NCBI GenBank assembly: GCA_963721905.1
Contig: CAVRMF010000026.1
Span: 47,758 to 111,757, forward strand
DNA from: Roseiarcus sp963721905
GTDB taxonomy: Bacteria > Pseudomonadota > Alphaproteobacteria > Rhizobiales > Beijerinckiaceae
Direction: 5' to 3'
DNA length: 64,000 nucleotides
Position 1 is the first letter of the stretch, and each line of letters opens with the position of its first letter. The notes under the pieces are model-generated. The model was not told where the DNA came from, made no database searches, and was given only the letters and a program-made list of their open reading frames with translations. Both the position numbers and the translations under genes were made by a program. Positions 42,620 to 50,144 of this stretch are shown here, one piece after another.

Positions 42620-43927
42620 TCATGCTTTCTCGACGAGTTTCGACTTGTATTCGCTGCGCGGCAGACTGCCCGCCGGCAGAAGCTCGATCTCCGTCGTCAC
42701 CAGAAGCCTTTCGCGCAAGCGGCCGCGGATGCGCTCCTGAAGCCCCTCGACATCGGCGCCGGGCGCGACTTCGACGCTGACGGGCAACGGCGGCTCCTGT
42801 CTTATGCCCTTCGCGCGTGGCCGGATCACGACGACGCCGGCGACTGCAGGCTGAAATTCGTTGACGACCTCGCGCACGGCCGAGGGAAAGACATTGACGC
42901 CGCGCACGATCAGCATGTCGTCGGTGCGTCCGATGCAGCGCACCCGCGGCGAGGTGCGTCCGCAGGCGCAGCGGCCGACATTGAGCCGTACATGATCGCG
43001 GGTGCGGAAGCGGAGCAGCGGCGCCGAGCGATTGACGAGGTGGGTCAGCACCAGCTCGCCTTCGGCCCCGTCGACGATCGGCTTCGCCGCCCCGGTTTCG
43101 GCATCGATCAGTTCGATGTGGACGAAGCCGCGGCCGCTGAAATGCATGCCCTGCTTCTGTTCGCACTCGCCCCAGAGGGATACGGAAATGTCGCCGATGC
43201 CCATCGCCTCGGTGACGCTCGCACCCCAGGCGGCTTCGAGTTTGGCGCGCATCGCCGGCTCGCCGCCGCCGGGCTCGCCGGCGACCAGAACCCGCTTCAC
43301 GCTGGAGCGCTTAAGGTCCATGCCGCGCCCGCTCGCCCATTCCGCGAGATGCAGCGCGTAAGACGGGGTCAGCACGGCGACGGTCGGTTTCAGGAGTTCG
43401 ATCGCCGTCATCAGCCGCTCGGTGTTTCCCGAGCCGACCGGGATGTGGCAGAGCCCGAGCCGGTCGAAGGCTGCGAGCGCCGCGCCGGCCACAAACGGTC
43501 CCGCGTTATAGGTCGAGACGAGGCGCTCGCCGCTCACGATTCCAGACGCCGCATAGGAGCGCGCCGAAGTGCGCACCCAAACGTCCAGATCCGCGGCGGT
43601 GAGCGGAATGAAGCTCGGCGCCCCGGTCGTGCCGCTGGTCGAATAAATGCGCACGATCTCGTCGCGTTTTGCGGTCAGATGCGCGCCGATCGGCTCCTCC
43701 GCGCTGCGCGAGGCGCGCAGCTCGTCCTTTTCGGTCAGCGGCACGCCTTCGATCGCGTCGAGGCCGCCGACCGCGCCGTGCGTCGCAAAGCCCGCGCGCT
43801 CGAGCTTGCCGCGGTAGAAGCGCGAGCGTTCGAAGAGATATTCGATCTGCTCGAGATAGAGGGGCGCGTCGGATCGCGCCTGGTTCTCCCAGGGGGCGCT
43901 CTCGATCTCGGGATCGACCATCGGCAT
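42620..43927 (-). CDS. Phenylacetate-CoA ligase-like enzyme
   Basis: A 435-residue AMP-forming ligase of the PaaK group. The phosphate loop is YSTSGTTGAPSFIPLT, the adenylate region includes GIGDISVSLWGE, and GRTDDMLIVRGVNVFPSAV is the PaaK signature. The C-terminal lysine is in LPRSEYKSKLVEKA. It would activate a carboxylic acid as a CoA thioester. It overlaps the citrate-synthase-like gene by one base (TGATG), so the two are tightly coupled. Confidence 0.87.
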   Translation of the reverse strand: MPMVDPEIESAPWENQARSDAPLYLEQIEYLFERSRFYRGKLERAGFATHGAVGGLDAIEGVPLTEKDELRASRSAEEPIGAHLTAKRDEIVRIYSTSGTTGAPSFIPLTAADLDVWVRTSARSYAASGIVSGERLVSTYNAGPFVAGAALAAFDRLGLCHIPVGSGNTERLMTAIELLKPTVAVLTPSYALHLAEWASGRGMDLKRSSVKRVLVAGEPGGGEPAMRAKLEAAWGASVTEAMGIGDISVSLWGECEQKQGMHFSGRGFVHIELIDAETGAAKPIVDGAEGELVLTHLVNRSAPLLRFRTRDHVRLNVGRCACGRTSPRVRCIGRTDDMLIVRGVNVFPSAVREVVNEFQPAVAGVVVIRPRAKGIRQEPPLPVSVEVAPGADVEGLQERIRGRLRERLLVTTEIELLPAGSLPRSEYKSKLVEKA

Positions 43928-44721
43928 CAGGTGGCTCCCGCATCCGCCGCGGGATGGGCGATCGCCTCCTCGCCCTTCGAGGCGAGGTAGAAGCCGATCG
44001 GCGTCTCGGATTCCTCCATGAGATGGGCGATGAGCCCGGCGGTGCGGGCGAGAATGGGGATAGCGCGGATGAGACCGGGCGGCGCGTCGACGTCGCTAAG
44101 CGTCGCCGCGATCGCCATCGAGACATTCATCGGCAGCGGCTTGCCCCAAACCAACGCGACCGCCTTCGTCAGCGCGACCGCCGCTTCGACCGCGGGTCCG
44201 GCGACGCCGCGTTCACTAGCGAGCGCGATCATCCGCTCGGCCCGCGGATCGACCGGTTTGTGCAGCGGATGGCCATAGCCGGCGATGGGCCTGCGCGCCT
44301 CGCGATGCTCGCGGGCGACCGCGAGCGCCGCCTCGTCAAGCGAGCCCGCGACGGGAATGCGCGCGCGCACGTCCTCGATCAGCGCGCGGCAAAGACCGGC
44401 CGCGCCGAGGATCACCGTCCCGCAGCCGAGCACGCCTGCCGCGACCGCGCCCTGCAGCGCGGCTGGATCGGCGGCGAGCGTCATGCGCGCCGCCTGCACG
44501 GACGGCGTCAGGCCGTGCTCGGCGATCGCAACGAGGCTCAGATCGACGAAGAAGCGCTGGTCCTCGGTCGGCATGCGGCCGGTCGCCGACAGGAAAAAGA
44601 AATCGGTGAAGGTCACCCGGCCCATGAGGTCATGGGCGAGGTCGCGGCCGCGCACCGTCACGCTTTCGCTGGTCGCGACCGCAATCGCGGTCCGGGCCTC
44701 CCCCGGCTTGCCGATCAGCAT
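43927..44721 (-). CDS. Citryl-CoA lyase / citrate synthase-like protein
   Basis: A 264-residue protein of the short citrate-synthase-fold family (citryl-CoA lyase-like). Visible are FFFLSATGRMPTEDQRFFVD, AGVLGCGTVILGAAGLCRAL and the catalytic-histidine region IAGYGHPLHKPVDPRAERM. The third catalytic region lies in IPILARTAGLIAHLMEE. It probably makes or breaks a C-C bond next to a CoA thioester. It is the first gene of the minus-strand operon and divergent from the GntR regulator. Confidence 0.82.
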   Translation of the reverse strand: MLIGKPGEARTAIAVATSESVTVRGRDLAHDLMGRVTFTDFFFLSATGRMPTEDQRFFVDLSLVAIAEHGLTPSVQAARMTLAADPAALQGAVAAGVLGCGTVILGAAGLCRALIEDVRARIPVAGSLDEAALAVAREHREARRPIAGYGHPLHKPVDPRAERMIALASERGVAGPAVEAAVALTKAVALVWGKPLPMNVSMAIAATLSDVDAPPGLIRAIPILARTAGLIAHLMEESETPIGFYLASKGEEAIAHPAADAGAT

Positions 44722-44781
44722 GACGTCCTCCCGGCGTCCGAACCCCTACGCTTCCCGCGGACCGCGAATGGGTGTAGGACG

Positions 44782-44794
44782 ATTGTAGGACAAT
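44782..44794. promoter_or_regulatory. Candidate GntR/FCD operator
   Basis: ATTGTAGGACAAT is a perfect inverted repeat with a three-base centre, in the divergent promoter region between the lyase operon and the GntR gene. FadR/FCD regulators typically bind short palindromes of the TTGTnnnACAA kind. A related half, GTGTAGGAC, lies just before it at 44772-44780. Confidence 0.6.
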
Positions 44795-44811
44795 ATAAGG
44801 AGGGACCGCGC

Positions 44812-45555
44812 GTGTCAAACGCCGCCGCCGGCAGCAAAAGGGCAAGAGCGCGCGCGCGGGACGAGGCGGCGAGTTTTGGCGGAGCGGCCCCGCCGGCGCA
44901 TGGCGCGACAGTCGCTTTCATCGTCGAGCGGTTGCGCGAGGACATTCTCGCCGGGCGCATCGCGCCAGGCTTGCGGCTCGTCGAAAGCGATCTCACCGCC
45001 CGCTTCGCCGTTAGCCGTGGGCCGGTGCGCGAGGCGCTGAGGCGGCTCGCCGCCGACGGGCTGATCGACCATTGGCCCAACCGCGGCGCGCTGGTCCGGC
45101 GCTTGTCGGCGCGCGAGATCGGCGAGTTCTTTCAGATCCGCGTCGAACTGGAGCAGCTCGCCGCGCGCCTCGCGGCGGAATCGGACGACGCGGACGCGCG
45201 CGCGCTCTTCGCCGAGGCGATCCGACCGATCCTGGCCGACGAGCCTCGCCGCCTTCCCGACTATCTGTGCGAGAACGCCGCATTCCATGAGGCGCTGATG
45301 GCGCTCGCAGGCAATCGTCAGTTGCGCGATCTGGCGGCGCGGCTGCACCTGCCGCTGATCATGGCGCAGGTCGCCGACATCCTCACCGCCGATGTGCTCG
45401 AAGCGTCGGTCCGCGAGCACCGCGCGATCGCCGCAGCGATCCTCGGGCGCGACGCGCAGGCCGCGGCGAACTTCATGCGCGCCCATCTCGAACGCGCCGC
45501 CGCACTGGCGCTCAAGCCTCGGGCGGCGGGAGAAGACGGACGGACTAATCACTAG
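44812..45555 (+). CDS. GntR-family regulator with FCD domain
   Basis: A 247-residue regulator. Its winged HTH (LREDILAGRIAPGLRLVESD, AVSRGPVREALRRLAADGLI) is followed by an FCD effector domain whose metal-binding histidines are likely in AAFHEALMALAG and REHRAIAAAI. Regulators of this class respond to organic acids or CoA-pathway intermediates. It starts with GTG 44812 after AAGGAGGG. The divergent catabolic operon is its probable target. Confidence 0.88.
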   Translation: MSNAAAGSKRARARARDEAASFGGAAPPAHGATVAFIVERLREDILAGRIAPGLRLVESDLTARFAVSRGPVREALRRLAADGLIDHWPNRGALVRRLSAREIGEFFQIRVELEQLAARLAAESDDADARALFAEAIRPILADEPRRLPDYLCENAAFHEALMALAGNRQLRDLAARLHLPLIMAQVADILTADVLEASVREHRAIAAAILGRDAQAAANFMRAHLERAAALALKPRAAGEDGRTNH

Positions 45556-45707
45556 CGAATCGCTGATCCCGCCGCGAACAGCGATTGCGGCTCGCGCTGT
45601 GACGCCTGTCACATCCTTGCCGATACGAATGTGTTGAGGGCTGTAAATCGAAGCATGATTATTGTGCTAATGATCGTCTGAGTCATTGTCGCAAAGGACG
45701 TGCAGCG

Positions 45708-47285
45708 ATGTCCGATTTTAGCGTCTACTCGACCGACGACCAGCTCGACGGCGGCGCCTTTTACTTCGTTGAGAGCACGGCTCCCGACAATGTCGAGGGC
45801 GACGGCGGTGGGGTCGTCCCCGTTCCTCCCGGTCTCCACGCGGTCGACCCGGACCAGGCGGTTAGGGATATCGCCGCGCTCCTGACGCCTGCGGAGCCTC
45901 AGATTGACGCGAGCCTTGTCGTCATGGTGCACGGTTTCAACACCCCGCGCCAGCGAGTCATAGACCTCTACAAGAAAGCGCGCGACGCGGTGATCGTGGA
46001 CGGCAAAATCTTCGATCCCGCCCGCCGCAGGATCGTGTGCATCGGCTATCGCTGGCCGTCCGAGGGCGTCTTTACCGATCTCGGAAGCACCATCGGCGCG
46101 ACGCCGAACGCGGCTTTGGTTGCGCTGGCCGTCGTTTGCGTCGTTCTGGTCCTACTGGCAATTTGGACCGCGCACTGGGCCGCTCTCCTTGCCGTTTTGA
46201 CGGCGGGAACACTCATCATGGCGGCCGCGCTCCGGGGAATCGTCTATTTCCGCGACGTCTATCGCGCCACCAACAACGGCGTGCCGGACTTGGTCGAAGT
46301 CATCCGCCAGATCGACCTGGAGGCGGTCAACGCACTGAACCGCCTGGGGGTTGCGAGGGAGGCTCAACCGCGAAAGCGCATCGCTCTATCGTTCATCGGC
46401 CACAGCATGGGCGGACTTGTGGTCGTCAGCGCGATCCGAGTGCTTTCGGACGTCTTCGATCCGGACGCAATTCTGACCAAGCTTTCGGGAGCGGCTCGTC
46501 CGCGAACGACATTGCAAACATCGAACGGACAGGTTTCAGGAGCAATCGGCCATGTGTTCGATCTGATGCGTTTCGTGCTGGCGTCGCCCGACATCCCCGG
46601 CGAGACCCTTCTGGCGAATCGCGCCAATTTTCTCGCCTCATCCCTGAGGCGGTTCAAGGAGGCCTATCTCTTCAGCAGTGAGGGCGACGGGGTGCTGAGG
46701 TCGATTTCAACGATCGTCAATTACTTCACTTTCCCTACGGGAAGCCGGACTTATGGATATCGTCTCGGCAACACCGAAATCCTGACCAGTGATTTTCCCA
46801 AACCGGTTGTCGGCGACGTACTCAAACTGGTGCGGGTCGGACGTAAGACGCTCGCCCAGCTTTCGACGGAGACGGCTGAAGGAAACCCGAGCGAGGTCGC
46901 GAACGCATTCACCTACTTCGACTGCACCGACTACAAAGATGGCGAGCCGCCCACAGGGATGCTCACCGAGGCGCGCAACTACAAGCGGAACAATCCGAAC
47001 GCGCCCATTCCTCTTTATGAGCACGTCAAGCTGCTCATCCTCTACGTGCTGAGCCGCATCGACATCCACGGCGGTTATTTCGACGGCGCTGTCTCGCAGC
47101 GGCTGATCTACCGTCTCGCCTGCCTCGGCTACACCGGGACGGCCGCCGCTTACGGGAACGTCGAGTCTCTCTTGAACGACTGCTCGCAGCATCAAATTCG
47201 GGTCATGCCATCGGAGCGATTGGCCAAGAACGCGATGCGAGCTCCGGAGAGAATGGATATTTCTCCCGCGCGCCCAGACGCGTAG
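45708..47285 (+). CDS. Membrane-anchored alpha/beta hydrolase of unknown function
   Basis: A 525-residue protein with a split alpha/beta-hydrolase fold. It has the oxyanion-region LVVMVHGFNTPRQRV near residue 70, two adjacent membrane segments at about 145-190 (ALVALAVVCVVLVLLAIW and ALLAVLTAGTLIMAAAL), and the nucleophile elbow IGHSMGGLVVVSA near residue 228. A likely catalytic His is in DIHGGYFDG. Related cytosolic proteins are called DUF900-type. Two membrane helices inserted between the oxyanion loop and the nucleophile are unusual. No operon partner is visible. Confidence 0.7.
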   Translation: MSDFSVYSTDDQLDGGAFYFVESTAPDNVEGDGGGVVPVPPGLHAVDPDQAVRDIAALLTPAEPQIDASLVVMVHGFNTPRQRVIDLYKKARDAVIVDGKIFDPARRRIVCIGYRWPSEGVFTDLGSTIGATPNAALVALAVVCVVLVLLAIWTAHWAALLAVLTAGTLIMAAALRGIVYFRDVYRATNNGVPDLVEVIRQIDLEAVNALNRLGVAREAQPRKRIALSFIGHSMGGLVVVSAIRVLSDVFDPDAILTKLSGAARPRTTLQTSNGQVSGAIGHVFDLMRFVLASPDIPGETLLANRANFLASSLRRFKEAYLFSSEGDGVLRSISTIVNYFTFPTGSRTYGYRLGNTEILTSDFPKPVVGDVLKLVRVGRKTLAQLSTETAEGNPSEVANAFTYFDCTDYKDGEPPTGMLTEARNYKRNNPNAPIPLYEHVKLLILYVLSRIDIHGGYFDGAVSQRLIYRLACLGYTGTAAAYGNVESLLNDCSQHQIRVMPSERLAKNAMRAPERMDISPARPDA

Positions 47286-47500
47286 AAACCTCCACGACGT
47301 CGCGAACAACTCTTGCAAGGCCGCTTTTGCTCAATGCCGGTCCGGGCGAAAGGGCGACGACTGTCGCCTCGCCGTCGACGGCGATCACCGCCGACAACGC
47401 CAGGTCGATGATGGGCAAGTAGGCTTCATCGGCGACGGGCGCGGCTCGGCGACGGGCCGCGCTTCGGCGCGACAGCGCCAGCCCTCGCGAAGCGCCGCGC

Positions 47501-47797
47501 TCAATCGTCCCGTTTTCTGTGCGGGATTGGGTTCAGCAGGTTTTCCAGCCGGTCGTCGATCACGCCCTGCTCGACAATGCGCTCTCCGGGCATCCCGACC
47601 GGGATTCCGTGCTGGAAAGCGATCCCCGGCGGCTCCTCGATCGGGGGACCGAGTTCTTCGACTGGCGTCTCCGTCCCCTCGCTTTTGAGCTCCGCGCGGG
47701 CGGCGTGCCAGAATTCGTCGCTGCGCCCCTCAGGGCAGCCCGCCTGCTCCCAAAGTTCAAAGGCCCGCCTGCGGATCGCGTGCTCGATGTCGTCCAT
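47501..47797 (-). CDS. DUF2934 domain protein
   Basis: A small acidic protein of 98 residues. Its N-terminal IRRRAFELWEQAGCPEGRSD followed by EFWHAARAEL is the DUF2934 signature. ATG 47797 has GGAGG eight bases upstream. The C-terminal half is Pro/Glu-rich and probably disordered. The function of the family is unknown. Confidence 0.8.
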   Translation of the reverse strand: MDDIEHAIRRRAFELWEQAGCPEGRSDEFWHAARAELKSEGTETPVEELGPPIEEPPGIAFQHGIPVGMPGERIVEQGVIDDRLENLLNPIPHRKRDD

Positions 47798-48106
47798 GCC
47801 GATCGCCTCCTGAAGCGCGCGGGCGGCGACCGCCAAATCCGCGCATGGCCAGGATAGGCCGATTGCCGGGCGTTATCCAGACAATCGGCGACGGTAAGTT
47901 CGTCATGATCTGTCGTCTCGATAGGTGGCTCGGGGCCTTGGGCCAACTGCGCGCCAAACCGGCGGCGGCCGACCGCCGGCTTGGAAGCCACGCTTGGTTT
48001 GCGCGCCTCGATGTCCCATGGTTCGGGGCTGCGAATCACCAAGGAATCAGGCGGGCCGGACCTCGCAGGGGCCGCCTGGCGAGCATCCAACAATAGCGGA
48101 GCGTCA
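47798..48106. other. Intergenic region, no gene recognised
   Basis: A stretch of 309 bases between the divergent DUF2934 and membrane-protein genes. No reading frame here shows family features. It should hold both promoters, but I cannot identify convincing -35/-10 elements. Confidence 0.45.
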
Positions 48107-48874
48107 ATGGCGACAGTTTGGATTGGCGTTGGGGTCGCCGTGCTGGCCTTCGTCTTTGGCGTCGCTGGCTTGTTTCTGCAGAAGCTCCTGCCTGAAACGC
48201 ATTCCGTCGAACGCGCGCGTGACATGATTGGAGCGATCGTCGGGCTGGTCTCGCTCCTGCTCGCGCTCGTGCTCGGCACGTTGATCGGCTCGGCCTACGG
48301 ATTTTATGCGACACAGAAATCGGAAATGGAGACCATGGCTGCCAAGTCGGTTCAGCTGGACCTGGCGCTCGCCGAATTCGGGCCCGAGACGGCGCCGGCC
48401 CGAGCGCAGTTCAAACAGACGCTCCAGGTCGTGCGCAACATGGTGTGGGGCGACAGCTCGGGCAACAATGCCACGCCGGACTTTTCCGTCTCGGCGCCGA
48501 TCCAGCATTTGCGGGAAATGGACGAATATGTCGCGTCGCTCGATCCGAAAACGCCGGCTCAACGGCAGTTCGCCGCCGCCGCGGCCGGCGACACGAGCGC
48601 GATCGAACAGACCCGCCTGCTCATCTCAATGCAATTGGCCAGTGCGATCTCCTGGCCTCTGGTCGTTATTGTGGTGTCGTGGGCGCTGATCCTCTTCTGC
48701 GGATTCGGCCTGCTCTCCCGCCTCAACGGCACCACCCTCGCGGCCATGGGCTTCGGCGCATTCGCGGTTGGCAGCGCATTGTTCCTGATCCTCGAACTCA
48801 GCCATCCCTTCACCGGGATTTTTCGCGTGCCCTCCGGGGCCTTCGACCAGATGCTGGCGTCCTTGAACAAGTAA
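48107..48874 (+). CDS. DUF4239-like integral membrane protein
   Basis: A 255-residue protein with four predicted membrane segments, two N-terminal (VGVAVLAFVFGVAGLFLQ; GAIVGLVSLLLALVLGTLIG) and two C-terminal (WPLVVIVVSWALILFCGFGL; ALFLILELSHPF). A helical domain of about 110 residues lies between. This layout and the ELSHPF-x-G ending match DUF4239 (bestrophin-like) proteins. GGAG precedes ATG 48107. The function is unknown. Confidence 0.72.
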   Translation: MATVWIGVGVAVLAFVFGVAGLFLQKLLPETHSVERARDMIGAIVGLVSLLLALVLGTLIGSAYGFYATQKSEMETMAAKSVQLDLALAEFGPETAPARAQFKQTLQVVRNMVWGDSSGNNATPDFSVSAPIQHLREMDEYVASLDPKTPAQRQFAAAAAGDTSAIEQTRLLISMQLASAISWPLVVIVVSWALILFCGFGLLSRLNGTTLAAMGFGAFAVGSALFLILELSHPFTGIFRVPSGAFDQMLASLNK

Positions 48875-48895
48875 GGGCTCCCGGAGACGCCGCCC

Positions 48896-49987
48896 TCACG
48901 CCGCGTAGCGCTCGATCTCGACCGGCTGGCGGCGCGGGCCCCATGAGCCGGGCTTCTTGGCGAACACGCCGGCCATCGGCGTTCCGCAGCCCTTGCAGGC
49001 GCCCTCCGCGTCGAGCTCGTAGGTCGTGATCCTGTAGCCGTCGCGGCCGATGCAGCGCAGGCCGCAGGTCGGGCAGAGGGTCGCCTGGCGCGCCGGATCC
49101 TGGACGTTGCCGACGTAGACGTGATGGAGGCCGTTGCGCAGCCCGATGCAGCGCGCCTTCTGCAGCGTCGCCGACGGCGTCGGAGCGGTGTCGAGCATAC
49201 GATAGTCGGGATGGAAGGCGGTGAAGTGCAGCGGAACGTCTCGCCTGAGCTCGCGCGCAACCCACGACGTCAGCGCCTCGATCTCCTCCTCGCTGTCGTT
49301 CTCGCCGGGGATCAGGAGCGTGGTGATCTCAATCCACACGTTCGTCTCGTTGATCAGATATTTGAGCGTGTCGAGCACCGGCTTAAGCGAGCCGGCGCAG
49401 CGCTTCTCGTAGAACCGCTCGGTGAAGGCCTTGAGATCGACATTCGCCGCGTCCATGCCGGCAAAGAGACGCTTCCGCGGCTCATCGCAGACAAAGCCGG
49501 CGGTGACGGCGACGTTCTTGACGCCCCTCGCGCGGCAGACGTCGGCCGTGTCGAGGGCGTATTCCATGAAGATGACCGGGTCGTTGTAGGTGTAGGCGAC
49601 GCTGGCGCAGCCCAGCCGCTCCGCGGCGCGGGCGATCGTTTCCGGCATCGCATAGGAACTCAGGCGCGCGACTTCGCGGCTCTTGGAAATGTCGTGGTTC
49701 TGGCAAAAGGAGCAGGCGAGGTTGCAGCCCGCCGTGCCGAACGAGAGGACCGAGGAGCCGGGCAGGAAGTGGTTCAGCGGCTTCTTCTCGATCGGATCGA
49801 TGCAGAAGCCCGTCGAGCGTCCGTAGCCGGTCAGCTCCATCCCCTCCCCGTCCTCGCGCGCGCGCCTGACGAAACAAAGGCCGCGGTAGCCCGGGCGCAT
49901 ATGGCAGAACCGCGGACAGAGGCGGCATTCGATCCGCCCGTCCTCGAGCTTCGTCCAGTAGCCGACGTTGATGCTGTCGTCGCCCAT
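48896..49987 (-). CDS. amrS: AmmeMemoRadiSam system radical SAM enzyme
   Basis: A protein of about 363 residues. The radical SAM cluster-binding motif is CNLACSFC in FGTAGCNLACSFCQNHDIS. An N-terminal C-x2-C pair (CRLCPRFCHM) and C-terminal zinc-ribbon-like pairs (CPTCGLRC, CKGCGTPM) could hold further metals. The family always accompanies Memo and AMMECR1 proteins, and here their fused gene is divergent just upstream. The reaction of the system is not established. ATG 49987 is used; TTG 49996 is possible. Confidence 0.93.
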   Translation of the reverse strand: MGDDSINVGYWTKLEDGRIECRLCPRFCHMRPGYRGLCFVRRAREDGEGMELTGYGRSTGFCIDPIEKKPLNHFLPGSSVLSFGTAGCNLACSFCQNHDISKSREVARLSSYAMPETIARAAERLGCASVAYTYNDPVIFMEYALDTADVCRARGVKNVAVTAGFVCDEPRKRLFAGMDAANVDLKAFTERFYEKRCAGSLKPVLDTLKYLINETNVWIEITTLLIPGENDSEEEIEALTSWVARELRRDVPLHFTAFHPDYRMLDTAPTPSATLQKARCIGLRNGLHHVYVGNVQDPARQATLCPTCGLRCIGRDGYRITTYELDAEGACKGCGTPMAGVFAKKPGSWGPRRQPVEIERYAA

Positions 49988-50062
49988 TTCCCGCAAGGCC
50001 GCTTCCGCGAGACCGCTCCTTGGCGTTGTTCCCTCATGTCGGGATTGCGGCCGGCGTTTGCA

Positions 50063-50094
50063 ATGCGACGATCTGGCGATGCGACGATCTGGCG
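50063..50094. repeat. Tandem duplication of 16 bases
   Basis: ATGCGACGATCTGGCG occurs twice head to tail (50063-50078 and 50079-50094) in the gap between the divergent amrS and amrBA genes. Each unit carries GCGACGATC, so it could be a direct-repeat operator or a simple replication slippage. Confidence 0.7.
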
Positions 50095-50144
50095 CGGGAG
50101 CCCGAGCAGGCCTACATTCGGGGCAAAAGCGACAAGGGGCCTCA

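Noticed and set aside
43669..45555. A very long open frame ending in the GntR protein
   Set aside because: Only the part from GTG 44812 matches the GntR family and has a strong Shine-Dalgarno. The upstream part is antisense to the ligase and lyase genes.
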